Of a stretch of 64,000 nucleotides of DNA, positions 33,986 to 44,912 are shown one piece after another (position 1 is the first letter of the stretch; each line of letters opens with the position of its first letter). Both the position numbers and the translations under genes were made by a program. The notes under the pieces are model-generated. The model searched no databases and was not told the DNA's origin. It was given only the letters and a program-made list of their open reading frames with translations. Source of the DNA: Archangium lansingense (GTDB lineage: Bacteria; Myxococcota; Myxococcia; Myxococcales; Myxococcaceae); contig NZ_JAPNKA010000001.1 of the NCBI RefSeq assembly GCF_026626635.1, positions 1,736,001-1,800,000 of the forward strand, written 5' to 3'.

Positions 33986-36900
33986 GATTGGAGTCTCCCT
34001 GAGGTGAGGAGAGGGATTGGATCAACGCCGGAGACAGGAAGTCCCTCTGCCCGCTGTACCAATCGGGCGAGGTGGCTACCACCGGCAGCTGTTCCGACGG
34101 AGGGGCAACCGGGCGGAAGCCCTGGGGCGTGAAGCGAGACATGGCGCCCGTCTCCGGGTCCACGCTCACGAGTTGTATCCACCCGTTGCCGACAAGCTCG
34201 CGAATCGGGGCCTGGCGCTCGTAGATGGCCGAGAGCGTGGCCACGCTCGCCTCCACCACGACGAGCAGGCGCATGGGCTCGTGGATTTCGATCATCTGCC
34301 GGGGCAGCCCGGTGCGCAGATCGCTCTCCACTCCGTCCATCACCCCGAGCAGGCTGGTGAGGTTGTGGGGCAGCTTGGTGCCACAGCCGTAGCGGTCATT
34401 GTCGACGCACGAGAAGTAGTACTCGAGGTTGATGCCGGCGCCCACCGGGCCCACCGCCAGCAGGATGCGCTCGAGGATGGCCCCCGTGGCGTCGCGGGCG
34501 GGGTCGTACGAGACGAGGAAGGCGCGCCGGTCCAGGAAGAGGCCGCGGGTGAGGGCGCGCCGGCCCACGATGCAGCTGGCATTGGTGACGTGGCCCAGCT
34601 CGGGACGGGCCTGGCTGAGGTCCACCGCGCGCTCCTCCACGTGGCGGAGCGCCGCCCTGGGGGAGAGTCGAGCCGGAGCGGACTCGAAGCGCCGGCAGCG
34701 CTCATGCGCGGAGAGGGCTCGTGCCTCGTCCATCGCCCGCCGCAGCTCGTCCAGCTCGCCGCGCAGGGCCCGGGGCACCTCCTCCGTGTCGTAGAGCACC
34801 ACCTCGTCCGTGGTGGTGTTGTGCATCCCGCCGATGAACCAGGTGCCCGCGGGGATGTGGATGCCGCGCTCGCGCAGGAGCGCCCGCACCTCGGGCCGGT
34901 TGGCCATCTCCGCGAAGAGGCGCGCGTTGGCTCCGCCGTGGCGTCCGCCGCAGGCGCCGCAGTCATAGGCGGACATGTGCGGGTTGTTGACGCTCACCGC
35001 CCCGTGTCCCAACAGCACCACCAGCGGGGCGAAGCCCTCCACCAGCCCCACGTTCTCCAGCAGGTTGGCCACCCGGTCCGCCTTCTCGGCCAGGCTGAAG
35101 CCTCGGGCCTTGCCCACCGCGGGCGTGGGCTGCGACTCGTCCCGCAGGCTCGCCAACCGCGTGCGCGGCTGGGGCACCATCCGTGCGGCGAGCGCCCGGC
35201 GCATCCGGTCCACCTGGTGCGGGAAGACCACGTGCAGTGGCAGCAGCAGCGCGGAGAGCAGTCCCACCAGCGGCGTCAGCAGCCAGCCGAGCTCCAGCGA
35301 GTGCGCCCCGCCATGCAGCCAGTGGTCGAAGCGGGCCCACAGGGCGCGGACCCGCGCGCGGGCCTGCGCCAGGTGCTCGTGCTCCGGGTGAGGGTGCTCC
35401 ACCACCTCGTGCGCGGGGGTCACCACCACCGGACACAGCGAGGCATGGCTCGCGTCATCCAGGCCCCGGTAGTCCATGGCCACGCCGTAGAAGCCCGCCA
35501 CGCCGAACGTGTCGTGCACGGGGCTCAGCTCCTCGAAGTGCCGGCGGATGCCCTCCTCGCGGTCATCCAGGCAGAAGAACACCTGGAAGCGGGCGTTGCG
35601 CACCGTGCGCAGCGACTCCGGGCGGCGCCGGTTCTGGTCGAGGCCGTGCAGCACCTCCATGCGGTAGTGGTGCTCGTAGGCCTCCTGCCACACGCGGCGG
35701 CGGGACTTCTCGTCGAAGGACTCCAGCCATCCGAGCAGGGCACGGCGCCGGGACAGCGGCAGCTCAGTCACATCCAACGCGGAGAGGCTGGCGAGCTGTG
35801 CGAGCTGGAAGAAGCGCCAGCTCCCTTCCTCCTGAGGACGCTCCTGGGTGGCCTGCCGAGGAGGCGTGCTCCGCACGTGCGCCAGCAGCCCCGAGAGGGG
35901 GCCCGTGTAGTCCAGGCGCCGCCGGGCCACGTCACGCAGCGCATACAGCTCCAGCGCGAGGCGCACGGCGAGGAAGTCCATCAGCGAGGCCGGAGGCGCT
36001 CCTTCCGGGCGGTCCGCGGGGGTGTGCTCCAGGCGGTTCACCATGCCGGCCCATCCGGGCAGGGCCTGCAGCACTCGGGTGAGGTACCCCTCCCACTGCT
36101 CCGCGGGCACGCCAAGCGTGTCGAGCGCGGTCAGCACCGCCTGCTCGGAGGTCGTGCCCTGCCGCTCGGCCTCGGTGAGCTCCTCCGTCAGCCCCTCCAG
36201 CCAGTGGGGCAACACGCCGCTGCCCCGCAGCTTCAACGCGCGCCACGCGGCATACAGCCCGCGCTCCCGCTCCGGCATGGGCCAGTGCGACACCCCCTCG
36301 TCGAGGAAGGCCGCGCAGGCGCGGATGAGGTGCGGGTGCACCAGGTCAGCCGGGTCTTCACCCGTGACGTCCCGCAGCACCTCTCGGTGGCTGCGCACTG
36401 CCTCCGGAGCCGTCGCCTCCTGGGCTCGCGAGGGCTCCGGCACGAGCAGCGGCTGCTGGCAGGCGGCCCACAGGGCGCTCACCGCGAAGGCCTCCAGCTC
36501 CTTCGCCAGACGCTCGCGCAGCGAGGGCAGGCTGCCATTGCCACCGAAGGCCGCCGCCAGCTCCCGCGTCACCGCCTTCGGGTCCGCCGACTTCCACGCC
36601 GGCCCGAGCAGCGCCGCCGCCAGGTCGTTCATCGTCCAGTCCTTGCCCACCCGCTCCAGCCAGGTGCGCAGGCCCGCGGTGGAGCGCTGCAGCAGCCGGG
36701 CTCGCGCCGCCTCCGGTACGTCCGGGCGCAACCGCCGCGAGGAGGTCTGCTCCGTCATCTTCCAGCGCAGCGAGGCCGGCGTCTCCACCGGCATCGCGTG
36801 GCGCAGCGCCAGGCGCTCCACCTCCAGCCGGGTGAGGGAGCCGGGGGAGAGCTCGTCCACCGGTGCTCCCGCATGGCGCTCGGCCAGGGCCGCCTCGAGG

Positions 36901-37163
36901 TCCTCGGCGGTGATGCGGCCGTTCCGGTACAGCTCGCGGTAGCGCGCCTCCGGCAGGTAGCCCTCCGTTCCGAAGACGGCGCTGGCGGCCTCCACCGCCT
37001 CGTGGAAGGGCTGGTGCTGGAAGGCGTGCAGCGTGTTGTGGTGCACGAACACGCTGATGGGTCCCTGGACTGGCAGCAGGTGGGCCGTGTGCGCCAGCAC
37101 CTCACGCAGGTGCTGGCCTCGGTCCGCCGGAGTCCCATGAGGGGAGGTTCGGGGGTGGCTCAT
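33972..37163 (-). CDS. dabA: DabA-like inorganic-carbon transport subunit (DUF2309)
   Basis: The 1,063-residue protein is a DabA (DUF2309/UPF0753) member: a beta-carbonic-anhydrase-like protein that, with DabB, accumulates bicarbonate from CO2. The zinc-site residues are all visible: FFCLDDREEG (C531, D533), LGHGAVSVNNP (H720) and YDCGACGGRHGG (C735). The N-terminal signature ISVFVHHNTLHAFQHQPFHEAV and the closing RLLVVVEA also fit. No classic signal peptide; it is expected at the inner face of the membrane with DabB. The start ATG at 37163 has AGGAGT upstream and lies 22 bases after the SulP gene's stop, so the two are in one operon. In heterotrophs DAB systems are thought to supply bicarbonate for carboxylases in air-level CO2. 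Confidence 0.93.
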   Translation of the reverse strand: MSHPRTSPHGTPADRGQHLREVLAHTAHLLPVQGPISVFVHHNTLHAFQHQPFHEAVEAASAVFGTEGYLPEARYRELYRNGRITAEDLEAALAERHAGAPVDELSPGSLTRLEVERLALRHAMPVETPASLRWKMTEQTSSRRLRPDVPEAARARLLQRSTAGLRTWLERVGKDWTMNDLAAALLGPAWKSADPKAVTRELAAAFGGNGSLPSLRERLAKELEAFAVSALWAACQQPLLVPEPSRAQEATAPEAVRSHREVLRDVTGEDPADLVHPHLIRACAAFLDEGVSHWPMPERERGLYAAWRALKLRGSGVLPHWLEGLTEELTEAERQGTTSEQAVLTALDTLGVPAEQWEGYLTRVLQALPGWAGMVNRLEHTPADRPEGAPPASLMDFLAVRLALELYALRDVARRRLDYTGPLSGLLAHVRSTPPRQATQERPQEEGSWRFFQLAQLASLSALDVTELPLSRRRALLGWLESFDEKSRRRVWQEAYEHHYRMEVLHGLDQNRRRPESLRTVRNARFQVFFCLDDREEGIRRHFEELSPVHDTFGVAGFYGVAMDYRGLDDASHASLCPVVVTPAHEVVEHPHPEHEHLAQARARVRALWARFDHWLHGGAHSLELGWLLTPLVGLLSALLLPLHVVFPHQVDRMRRALAARMVPQPRTRLASLRDESQPTPAVGKARGFSLAEKADRVANLLENVGLVEGFAPLVVLLGHGAVSVNNPHMSAYDCGACGGRHGGANARLFAEMANRPEVRALLRERGIHIPAGTWFIGGMHNTTTDEVVLYDTEEVPRALRGELDELRRAMDEARALSAHERCRRFESAPARLSPRAALRHVEERAVDLSQARPELGHVTNASCIVGRRALTRGLFLDRRAFLVSYDPARDATGAILERILLAVGPVGAGINLEYYFSCVDNDRYGCGTKLPHNLTSLLGVMDGVESDLRTGLPRQMIEIHEPMRLLVVVEASVATLSAIYERQAPIRELVGNGWIQLVSVDPETGAMSRFTPQGFRPVAPPSEQLPVVATSPDWYSGQRDFLSPALIQSLSSPQGDSNHAAQ

Positions 37164-37185
37164 CTGAAGAACTCCTGTCTCAGGA

Positions 37186-38835
37186 TTATTGGGCGCCGAT
37201 GGGGGTGGTACCGGGGAGCTTCTTGCGCGCGGCCAGCGGGTGTGCGGAGAGGCCGCGGTGCTGCTCGAGCCCGCGGATGCGCAGGTGGCGCCCCGCTCGG
37301 GCGAACTCATCCTCCAGCTCGTGCAGCCGCTCCATCACCGTGTGGTCCACCAGGCGTGCGTGCTCGAAGTCCAGCTCCACGTGCTTCGCGTGGGCGTGCC
37401 GGGAGATCTGCTTCTTGAGCTTGAGGTAGTTGCTGAAGACGGCCGCCTGCCGCACGCGCAGCACCACGCCCTCCGCGTGCGGATGCTCCTCGATGACGGG
37501 CCGGAAGAGGCCGCCGAACGGCGCGCCGTTGAGCAGGTGCATCACCAGCTTCAGGACGATGCCCGCGGCCACGCCCACCAGCAGGTCCGTCGCCAGCGTC
37601 ACCACCAGCGTGAAGCTGAAGATGGTGAGCTGATCCACGCCGATGCGGAACGTCTTCACGAACTCGCTCGGCGAGGCCAGGCGCACGCCGGTGAAGATGA
37701 GCATCGCGGCGAGCGCGGCCAGCGGAATCCGATGGATGAGCATCGGCGCGAAGGTGACGAAGAGCAGCAGGAAGAGGCCGTGGAAGAAGTTGGACAGCCG
37801 GCTCTTCGCCCCGTAGCCGATGTTGGCCGAGCTGCGGACGATCTCCGAAATCATCGGCAGGCCACCGATGAGGCCGGCGATGAGGTTGCCCACGCCCGTG
37901 GCCAGCAGGTCCTTGTCCAGGTCCGAGCGGCGCTTCTGCGGATCCAACATGTCCACTGCCTTGGCGCTCAGCAGCGACTCGATGCTGCCCACCAGGGCGA
38001 ACATGACGATGTACTTGAGCGAGGCCCCGGAGGTGACGACGGAGAAGTCCGGGAAGGTGACGGCGGACAGCAGGTTGCCCGGCAGATTGACGAGGAAGTT
38101 GGGGCCCACCGAGTACACGCTCTGGGAGAAGGTGAAGGTGTGCTCGTGGTCCAGGTCGAAGTAGAGGCCCAGCGGCACCGCGACGAGCAGCACCAGCAGG
38201 GGCGCCGGCACCCGCTTGAGGAACGCCACCTGCTTCGACAGCGCCATGTGCCCGAAGAGCAACACCAGGCTGATGACGCCAATGAGGGCGATCTCCGGGT
38301 TCATCCTCGCCAGGCTCTGGGGAATCTCGCCCAGCAGCGCCAGCGGCTCCTTGCTCTTCGGCGCCACGCCCAGGAGCGTGTGGGCCTGCTTGGAGCAGAT
38401 GATGACGCCGATGGCCGCCAGCATCCCGTGCACCACCGAGGAGGGGAAGAAGTCCCCGAGCTTCCCGGCCCGCATCAGTGCGAAAACAATCTGTATCACC
38501 GCCGCCACCACGATGGTGGCCAGGGCTCGGCGGTAGCCCAGGGACATGTCCCCCTGGCCCAACTCCTGCACAGCGCCGATGGCAATGACGATGAGACCCG
38601 CGGCTGGACCTTTGATGGTCAGCCGGGCGCTCCCCAGCCATGAGGCCAGGACGCCGCCCACCACCGCAGTGAGGATGCCGGAGACCGGGGGAAAGCCACT
38701 CGCCATGGCGATACCCAGGCAGAGGGGCAGCGCGATGAGGAAGACCAGGAAGCCTGAGACGAGGTCACTCTTCCAGGTCGACGTGTCCGCCTGGCTGGGA
38801 CGCTGCTCGGGAGACGGCGTGGAGGGCGATTGCAT
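37186..38835 (-). CDS. SulP-family anion transporter with STAS domain
   Basis: The 549-residue transporter has the SulP core (VSGFLVFLIALPLCLGIAMASGFPPVSGIL near the start, GSARLTIKGPAAGLIVIAIG, SAKAVDMLDPQKRRSDLDKDLLATGVGN, GLIGGLPMISEIVRSSANI) and a C-terminal STAS-like region (about 440-520: VELDFEHARLVDHTVMERLHELEDEF). SulP proteins carry sulfate, bicarbonate or dicarboxylates; BicA, a bicarbonate/Na+ symporter, is a member. Being first in the operon with dabA argues for bicarbonate here, though that is inferred from context. The start ATG at 38835 has GAGGAG about 9 bases upstream. It is divergent from the sigma factor gene. Confidence 0.92.
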   Translation of the reverse strand: MQSPSTPSPEQRPSQADTSTWKSDLVSGFLVFLIALPLCLGIAMASGFPPVSGILTAVVGGVLASWLGSARLTIKGPAAGLIVIAIGAVQELGQGDMSLGYRRALATIVVAAVIQIVFALMRAGKLGDFFPSSVVHGMLAAIGVIICSKQAHTLLGVAPKSKEPLALLGEIPQSLARMNPEIALIGVISLVLLFGHMALSKQVAFLKRVPAPLLVLLVAVPLGLYFDLDHEHTFTFSQSVYSVGPNFLVNLPGNLLSAVTFPDFSVVTSGASLKYIVMFALVGSIESLLSAKAVDMLDPQKRRSDLDKDLLATGVGNLIAGLIGGLPMISEIVRSSANIGYGAKSRLSNFFHGLFLLLFVTFAPMLIHRIPLAALAAMLIFTGVRLASPSEFVKTFRIGVDQLTIFSFTLVVTLATDLLVGVAAGIVLKLVMHLLNGAPFGGLFRPVIEEHPHAEGVVLRVRQAAVFSNYLKLKKQISRHAHAKHVELDFEHARLVDHTVMERLHELEDEFARAGRHLRIRGLEQHRGLSAHPLAARKKLPGTTPIGAQ

Positions 38836-39220
38836 TGGATTGAATACTCCTCGTGCACACAAGCCGGCGGTCCGAAGGGGATCGCCGGACTTCTGCATCG
38901 GACGCATCGAGGACGGGACAAGCTGCGCGCCGGTTCCAGCGCTGGATTTTTTCTCCGTCGCTCGTTCGCACTCCGGTTGGGCATGCGGACGGGCGAGGGC
39001 TCGCATCCGTTGGTTTTCACGGCGCTTTGGCTCGAACCCCAAGAAATCGAGATGCGCGGGAACCAGCTGACGGTTCATTCCATCTCGAGAGAGGACACCA
39101 TGAAGAGGCGAGGTGCTCGCGGGGCCGGAAGGGACGGCACACCCAGCGGGCAGAGGGATGGGACAACAGGCGGCCAGGTGGATGGAGGTCACGGCGGGGG
39201 GTGGGAGAGGCAGGGGCAAC
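38836..39220. other. Intergenic region between sulP operon and sigma factor
   Basis: 385 bases with no supportable gene. It should contain both divergent promoters. A GGGAACC at 39058-39064 followed by TCT at 39083 looks faintly like an ECF-type promoter reading toward the sigma gene, but the spacing is long and I would not rely on it. Confidence 0.35.
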
Positions 39221-39799
39221 GTGGCCCATAACGAGCAGGCCCGTTTCGAGACCGAAGTGGAGGAGCTCATGCCCCGGCTGCACCGGTTTTGTCTGGCGCT
39301 GTGCAGAGACCGGGAGGAAGCGGAGGATCTGCTCCAGGACTCCCTCGTGCGCGCGTACCTCCACCGGGACAGCTACCAGGGGCACGGCTCCTTCTTTGGC
39401 TGGCTGTGCGGAATCATCCGCAACCAGTTCATCGAGGGTCGGCGGTCCGCCGCCCGGCGCCGCTCCCTGCTGGACAGCGTGCTGGAGGGGGCGTCCTCGG
39501 TGCTCGGCGCGCTCTTCACGGGCGGGGTGGAGCATCCGGACCCGGAATCCCAGGCCTGCCAGTCGGAGCAATCGGCGCTGCTGCTGCGTTGTCTGCACTC
39601 GCTGCCCGAGAAGTACCGGCTGGTGGTGTTGCTGTGTGACGTGGAAGAGCTGGGCTACGAGGAAGTAGCCTCCATCCTGGGGCTGCCGGTGGGGACGGTG
39701 AAGAGCCGCCACTCCCGGGGACGGGCTCAGCTGGGAACAGCCTTCCAGGCCGAGTTGGACCAACAGCCGTGCGTCGCGCGCACAGGAGGAAGCCCGTGA
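39221..39799 (+). CDS. ECF RNA polymerase sigma factor
   Basis: The 192-residue protein has sigma region 2 (LMPRLHRFCLALCRDREEAEDLLQDSLVRAYLH, FFGWLCGIIRNQFIEGRR) and region 4 (CLHSLPEKYRLVVLLCDVEELGYEEVASILGLPVGTVKSRHSRGRAQL), without region 3, hence the extracytoplasmic-function group. The GTG at 39221 is preferred: AGGGG lies 5 bases upstream and the frame upstream is Gly-rich and not conserved-looking. Its last codons overlap the next gene (GTGA), which encodes a membrane protein placed like an anti-sigma factor. Likely target genes are its own operon and perhaps the divergent sulP-dab operon. Confidence 0.92.
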   Translation: MAHNEQARFETEVEELMPRLHRFCLALCRDREEAEDLLQDSLVRAYLHRDSYQGHGSFFGWLCGIIRNQFIEGRRSAARRRSLLDSVLEGASSVLGALFTGGVEHPDPESQACQSEQSALLLRCLHSLPEKYRLVVLLCDVEELGYEEVASILGLPVGTVKSRHSRGRAQLGTAFQAELDQQPCVARTGGSP

Positions 39800-40440
39800 G
39801 CAAGGACGATGAAACGAAGCTGCCGCCGCTGCCCGACGAAGCCCGCATCGCCATCCAGGCGTTCCGTGCCGAGCGTCCCTCGCAACAGGCCCGGTTCCGC
39901 ATTCATGCGGCGCTCCAGGCGGCCGAGTCCAGCAAGGCCCTGCCGCAGCGCTCCCCGCCGCCTCCCAAACACGCGCCCTGGCGTTCCTCCGCCGGGCTCC
40001 GGGTGTTGGCGGGGGCGGTGCTGACGGGGGCGCTCATGCTGGGGGTGACGGTCCAGCTCGACGGCGGCAATGACACTCAGTTCGTCTCGGGCGAGTCCCT
40101 TCCGTCCCGGCACGTGTCCATCCAGCTTCCCAAGGATGGCTTCGGCTGGGTCGAGCTCCCCTGGAGCATCGACGCGCACCCCAAGGGCATGGCCATGGTG
40201 CACATGGAGACTCCGGCCGAGATGAACTTCCACGAGCACCACGCCGAGCATCTCCCCTCCCTGCAGCTCGTGAGCTGCGAGGGGAATCGCTGCCTGCACC
40301 AGTTCGAGGCCCAGACCGGGCCGTCCGCCCAGCCGCTGCGCGTGCGCATCCACAAGCCCGGGCGCTACGAGTTCCGCGTCTCGCACGCCTCGGACGACCG
40401 TCACATCAACGAGCACTTCGTGGTGGAGGCGGAGCACTGA
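39796..40440 (+). CDS. Putative anti-sigma factor with His-rich outer domain
   Basis: The 214-residue protein has a cytoplasmic N-terminus of about 67 residues, one transmembrane segment (about 68-86, LRVLAGAVLTGALMLGVTV) and an outer domain of about 125 residues. Start GTG 39796 overlaps the sigma stop by four bases and has AGGAGG 7 bases upstream. The coupling and the topology argue for an anti-sigma factor; the zinc-binding HxxxCxxC motif of many such proteins is absent. The outer domain is rich in His (NFHEHHAEHLP, H146-H152; DRHINEHF near the end) and has a CEGNRC pair (C161, C166), suggesting metal binding or redox sensing. It ends in a beta-type fold (KPGRYEFRVSHASDD). What signal it senses is not known. 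Confidence 0.7.
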   Translation: MSKDDETKLPPLPDEARIAIQAFRAERPSQQARFRIHAALQAAESSKALPQRSPPPPKHAPWRSSAGLRVLAGAVLTGALMLGVTVQLDGGNDTQFVSGESLPSRHVSIQLPKDGFGWVELPWSIDAHPKGMAMVHMETPAEMNFHEHHAEHLPSLQLVSCEGNRCLHQFEAQTGPSAQPLRVRIHKPGRYEFRVSHASDDRHINEHFVVEAEH

Positions 40441-40500
40441 CGAGCCTGGCCCTCCGGCTCGTCCGTGCAGGTGAGGCCGCACTCCGGGGCGGCGCCTGTC

Positions 40501-41805
40501 TCAGAAGTTGAGCAGTGCGCCCGCCTCGAGGCCCAGCGACGTGCGCTCCGACCCGGTCCGCCCCTGGTCCATCTGCAGCAGGCTGAAGCGCGACTGGAAG
40601 AGGAATCCCTCCAGCACAAGGGCCAGCTTCTGGGCGGGCCTGAACTCATAGCCCAGGCGCACCGTGCCGTTGTGCACCAGGCCTGGTCCGTTGCTCGCGA
40701 GGGTGGCGCTGCTGAAGGCCGGCGGCGTGCCATCGCCCGACTGGGCGCCATAGCCGTAGCTGGGCAGCACCTTCGAGGCGTCCAGCACCTTCTGGTAACC
40801 CGCCATCCCGTAGACGGCGTGCCGGTCCGTCAGACTCTGGCGCACCGAGATGTAGCCACCCACCTCCTGGAGATCATCGGAGAGCCGGCCCTGCGCCAGC
40901 GACAGCACGCCCAGGTTGGCGGCGTTCTGCCCGAAGTTGAGCTCCATCCGCACCTGGGTGTTCGCGCTGGGGGCGAGCTCGGAGAAGAGGGCCGCGGCGA
41001 AGGCGTTGCTGATGCGCTCGTCCGGTTCGCCCAGGTTGAAGGGCAGCCGCGTGGCGATGGCGGATGCACCCACCCTGCTCTTGCCGAACTTGTACGCGCC
41101 GCGCACCGCCAGGGTGGGCAGGGTTCCAATCTCCAGCGACGCCGCCTTGGCCGTGTTGTTCGGGGTGGGGAAGCCCACCGCCGCTCCCAGCTCGAAGTCC
41201 GGGGCGTTGTAGACGTACTTGAGCTGCTGGCGCATGAAGCCGGAGTTGCCCGACTCGAAGAGGGCCCCCACCAGGTTGATGCCGTGCGGGTTGAGGGGGG
41301 CGTGGAGATCCCAGTCCTGACCCATGGAGAGCTGGTGGCCGGGAGCGAAGGAGTAGTCCACTCGGGCGATGCGGACGCGGGGCAGGCTGGCCGTGGTGGG
41401 GGTGGACTTGGCGAAGTCCACGAAGTCGATCTCGAGCTGCGCCCGCAGGGGCCCCTTCTCGTTGAGCCAGAAGCCGACGCGCGACTGCGCGACCTGGAAG
41501 GTGTAGCGGGCCTTGTCCGGAGCGACGGAGAGGACAGGGTTGCCCGCGGCGGTGACGGCCACCGCGTTGGGCTGGCTGAAGGACTCCATCGCGCCGGTGG
41601 AGGCCACGAAGCGCGGGTTGAACATGCCGTAGAACCGGAAGAAGTTCCCATCGTCCACGGCGGGTGCGGCGGCCGGCTGGGCCGGGGCAGGCTGGGAGTT
41701 GGCGGTCGGGGTGGCCTCCGCCGGCGTGGGGGCCTGGGCGGATGCACTGGTGGCGGTGCAGAGCCCACCCGAGACGAGCAGGGCGGCGAGTCGAGCATTC
41801 TTCAT
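40501..41805 (-). CDS. Porin-like outer-membrane beta-barrel protein
   Basis: The 434-residue precursor has a signal peptide (MKNARLAALLVSGGLCTATSASAQ), an Ala/Pro-rich linker, and alternating beta strands that fit a porin of the phosphate-selective O/P or general type: FFRFYGMFNPRFVAS, YTFQVAQSRVGFWLNEKGPLRAQLEIDF, RVRIARVDYSFAPGHQLSMGQDWD. The C-terminus ends in Phe after a strand (LEAGALLNF), the usual outer-membrane assembly signal. The ATG at 41805 has AGGAG 5 bases upstream. It is divergent from the histidine kinase gene, sharing 190 bases of upstream DNA that include short GC inverted repeats, so control by that two-component system is plausible. The solute carried is unknown. Confidence 0.82.
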   Translation of the reverse strand: MKNARLAALLVSGGLCTATSASAQAPTPAEATPTANSQPAPAQPAAAPAVDDGNFFRFYGMFNPRFVASTGAMESFSQPNAVAVTAAGNPVLSVAPDKARYTFQVAQSRVGFWLNEKGPLRAQLEIDFVDFAKSTPTTASLPRVRIARVDYSFAPGHQLSMGQDWDLHAPLNPHGINLVGALFESGNSGFMRQQLKYVYNAPDFELGAAVGFPTPNNTAKAASLEIGTLPTLAVRGAYKFGKSRVGASAIATRLPFNLGEPDERISNAFAAALFSELAPSANTQVRMELNFGQNAANLGVLSLAQGRLSDDLQEVGGYISVRQSLTDRHAVYGMAGYQKVLDASKVLPSYGYGAQSGDGTPPAFSSATLASNGPGLVHNGTVRLGYEFRPAQKLALVLEGFLFQSRFSLLQMDQGRTGSERTSLGLEAGALLNF

Positions 41806-41995
41806 GGCTTCTCCTGGGGGGATGGACCGGTATGACGGTCCCGTGCGACGAGACGGCACGGGATGCGTCGGGGTTCCATCCGCCGCTAGGAGGGCGCCGC
41901 GGGGGGCGCTCGGGACATTCCGCCCCACGGGGCATTCTGCCCCTAGCTATCGGACAGGTTGGACAGGACGGGGCGGGCGTGCTGTGGAAGGTGGC

Positions 41996-43455
41996 ATGAA
42001 GCTCGCACGGAAGCTCGTTTTCGCCCTGGTGCTGCTCGCCTTCGTGGTCATCGCGGGGCTGGAGACAGTGGAGGTGCGGCGAGAGCTGGCCCGCTCGGCT
42101 CAGGACATGCAGCATGATCATCGGCTGCTCGGCCACACGTTGGGAGGCTCCTTCGTCCGGGCCTGGGAGTTGGAAGGTGAGGAGCAGGCGCTGACGCTGC
42201 TGTCGCAGGCCAACCGCTTCCAGGAGCAGGTGCAGTTGCGCTGGCGTTGGCTGGACTCTCCCGAAGTGGCGACGCTGTTGCCCGAGCAACGGGCGGAGCT
42301 GCTCGCGGGGCGGGACATCTCCTTCGTGGACGAGCGACCGTTGCCGGGCGTGCTGCGCTCCTTCACCCCCGTGAGCCTCGGCTCCAGGCAGGGGCTCATT
42401 GAGATCGCCGAGCCCCTCACCGAGCAGCACCTGCACTTGCGCCAGACGGTGGTGGGCGCCGCGGTGGCCACCGGCGCCATCTTCCTGGCCTTCCTGGTGG
42501 TGGCCATGGCCATGGGCCGGCGGCTGGTGGGCCGTCCGGTGGAGCAACTCGTGGGCCTGGCGCAGCGCATCGGCCAGGGAGACCTGGAGGCGCGGGTGCA
42601 CCTGCGTCAGCAGGACGAGCTGACCACCCTGGCCGATGCGATGAACCAGATGGCGGGTGGACTGGCGGCCGCGCGTGCGCAGGTGACGGCGGAGACGGCG
42701 GCGCGCCTGGCCACGCTCGAGCACCTGCGGCACGCGGATCGGCTGGGCACGGTGGGGAAGCTCGCCTCCGGCGTGGCCCACGAGCTGGGCACTCCGCTCA
42801 ACGTGGTGCTTGGCCGGGCGAAGATGATTGCCTCCGGGGAGGCCGAGGGAGACGAGACGCAGGAGTCCGCCCTCATCATCACCCAGCAGGTGCAGCACAT
42901 GACGGGCATCATCCGCCAGCTTCTGGACTTCGCCCGGCGGCGCACGCCTCAACGGGCCCCGGAGGACCTGGCCGAGCTGGTGGCGCGCACGCTGAAGCTG
43001 CTGCACCCGATGGCGACGCGGCGCGGCATCATCCTCGCCAGCGAGGCCGAGGGGCCGCTGCTCCTGGAGGTGGACGGCGGGCAGATTCAGCAGGCGCTCA
43101 CCAACCTGGTCGTCAATGGCATCCATGCGATGAAGCGCCCGGGGACGCTGCGGGTGCGGCTGGGCCGTGCGCGCGCTTTGCCTCCGGTGGAGTTGGGCGG
43201 CCCCGAGGCCGAGTGGGTACGAGTGGACGTGGTGGATGAGGGCGAGGGAATCTCCCCGGAGACGCTCCCGCGCGTTTTCGAGCCCTTCTTCACCACCAAG
43301 GACGTGGGCGAGGGGACGGGCCTGGGCTTGTCCGTCTCCTACGGGCTCATCCGGGACCATGGAGGATGGATATCCGTGAGCAGCGAGCCCGGGCGCGGGA
43401 GTTGCTTCTCCATCTTCCTTCCACCCGAGGCCCGCGGGCCTCAGGAGGCCGAGGC

Positions 43456-43459
<4 letters not shown>
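41996..43459 (+). CDS. Membrane sensor histidine kinase
   Basis: The 487-residue kinase has a transmembrane segment near 7-26, a periplasmic sensor of about 125 residues, a second segment (about 155-178), a HAMP linker (GRPVEQLVGLAQRIGQGDLEARV) and the kinase core. The core shows ASGVAHELGTPLNVVLGRAKM (phospho-acceptor H about 262), an N box (LTNLVVNGIHAMKRPG), DEGEGISPE, FEPFFTTKDVGEGTGLGLSVSYG. The VAHELGTPLNV box is that of NtrB-like kinases that pair with sigma-54 activators. The start ATG at 41996 has GGAAGG upstream. Its stop overlaps the start of the response regulator (ATGA), so the two form one operon. Confidence 0.93.
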
Positions 43460-44847
<1,388 letters not shown>

Positions 44848-44912
44848 GCGCGGCTCCCGCTGTCTGGCATACCGCGTGCTTCCTCCGGGGCTCCCCCTTG
44901 GAGGCGGTTGCG

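Noticed and set aside
39058..39090. ECF-type promoter (GGAACC...TCT) before the sigma factor
   Set aside because: The spacer is longer than usual and similar strings are common at this GC content.
41806..41995. Sigma-54 (-24/-12) promoter between the porin and histidine kinase genes
   Set aside because: I searched both strands by eye for TGGCAC-N5-TTGC and found no acceptable match.
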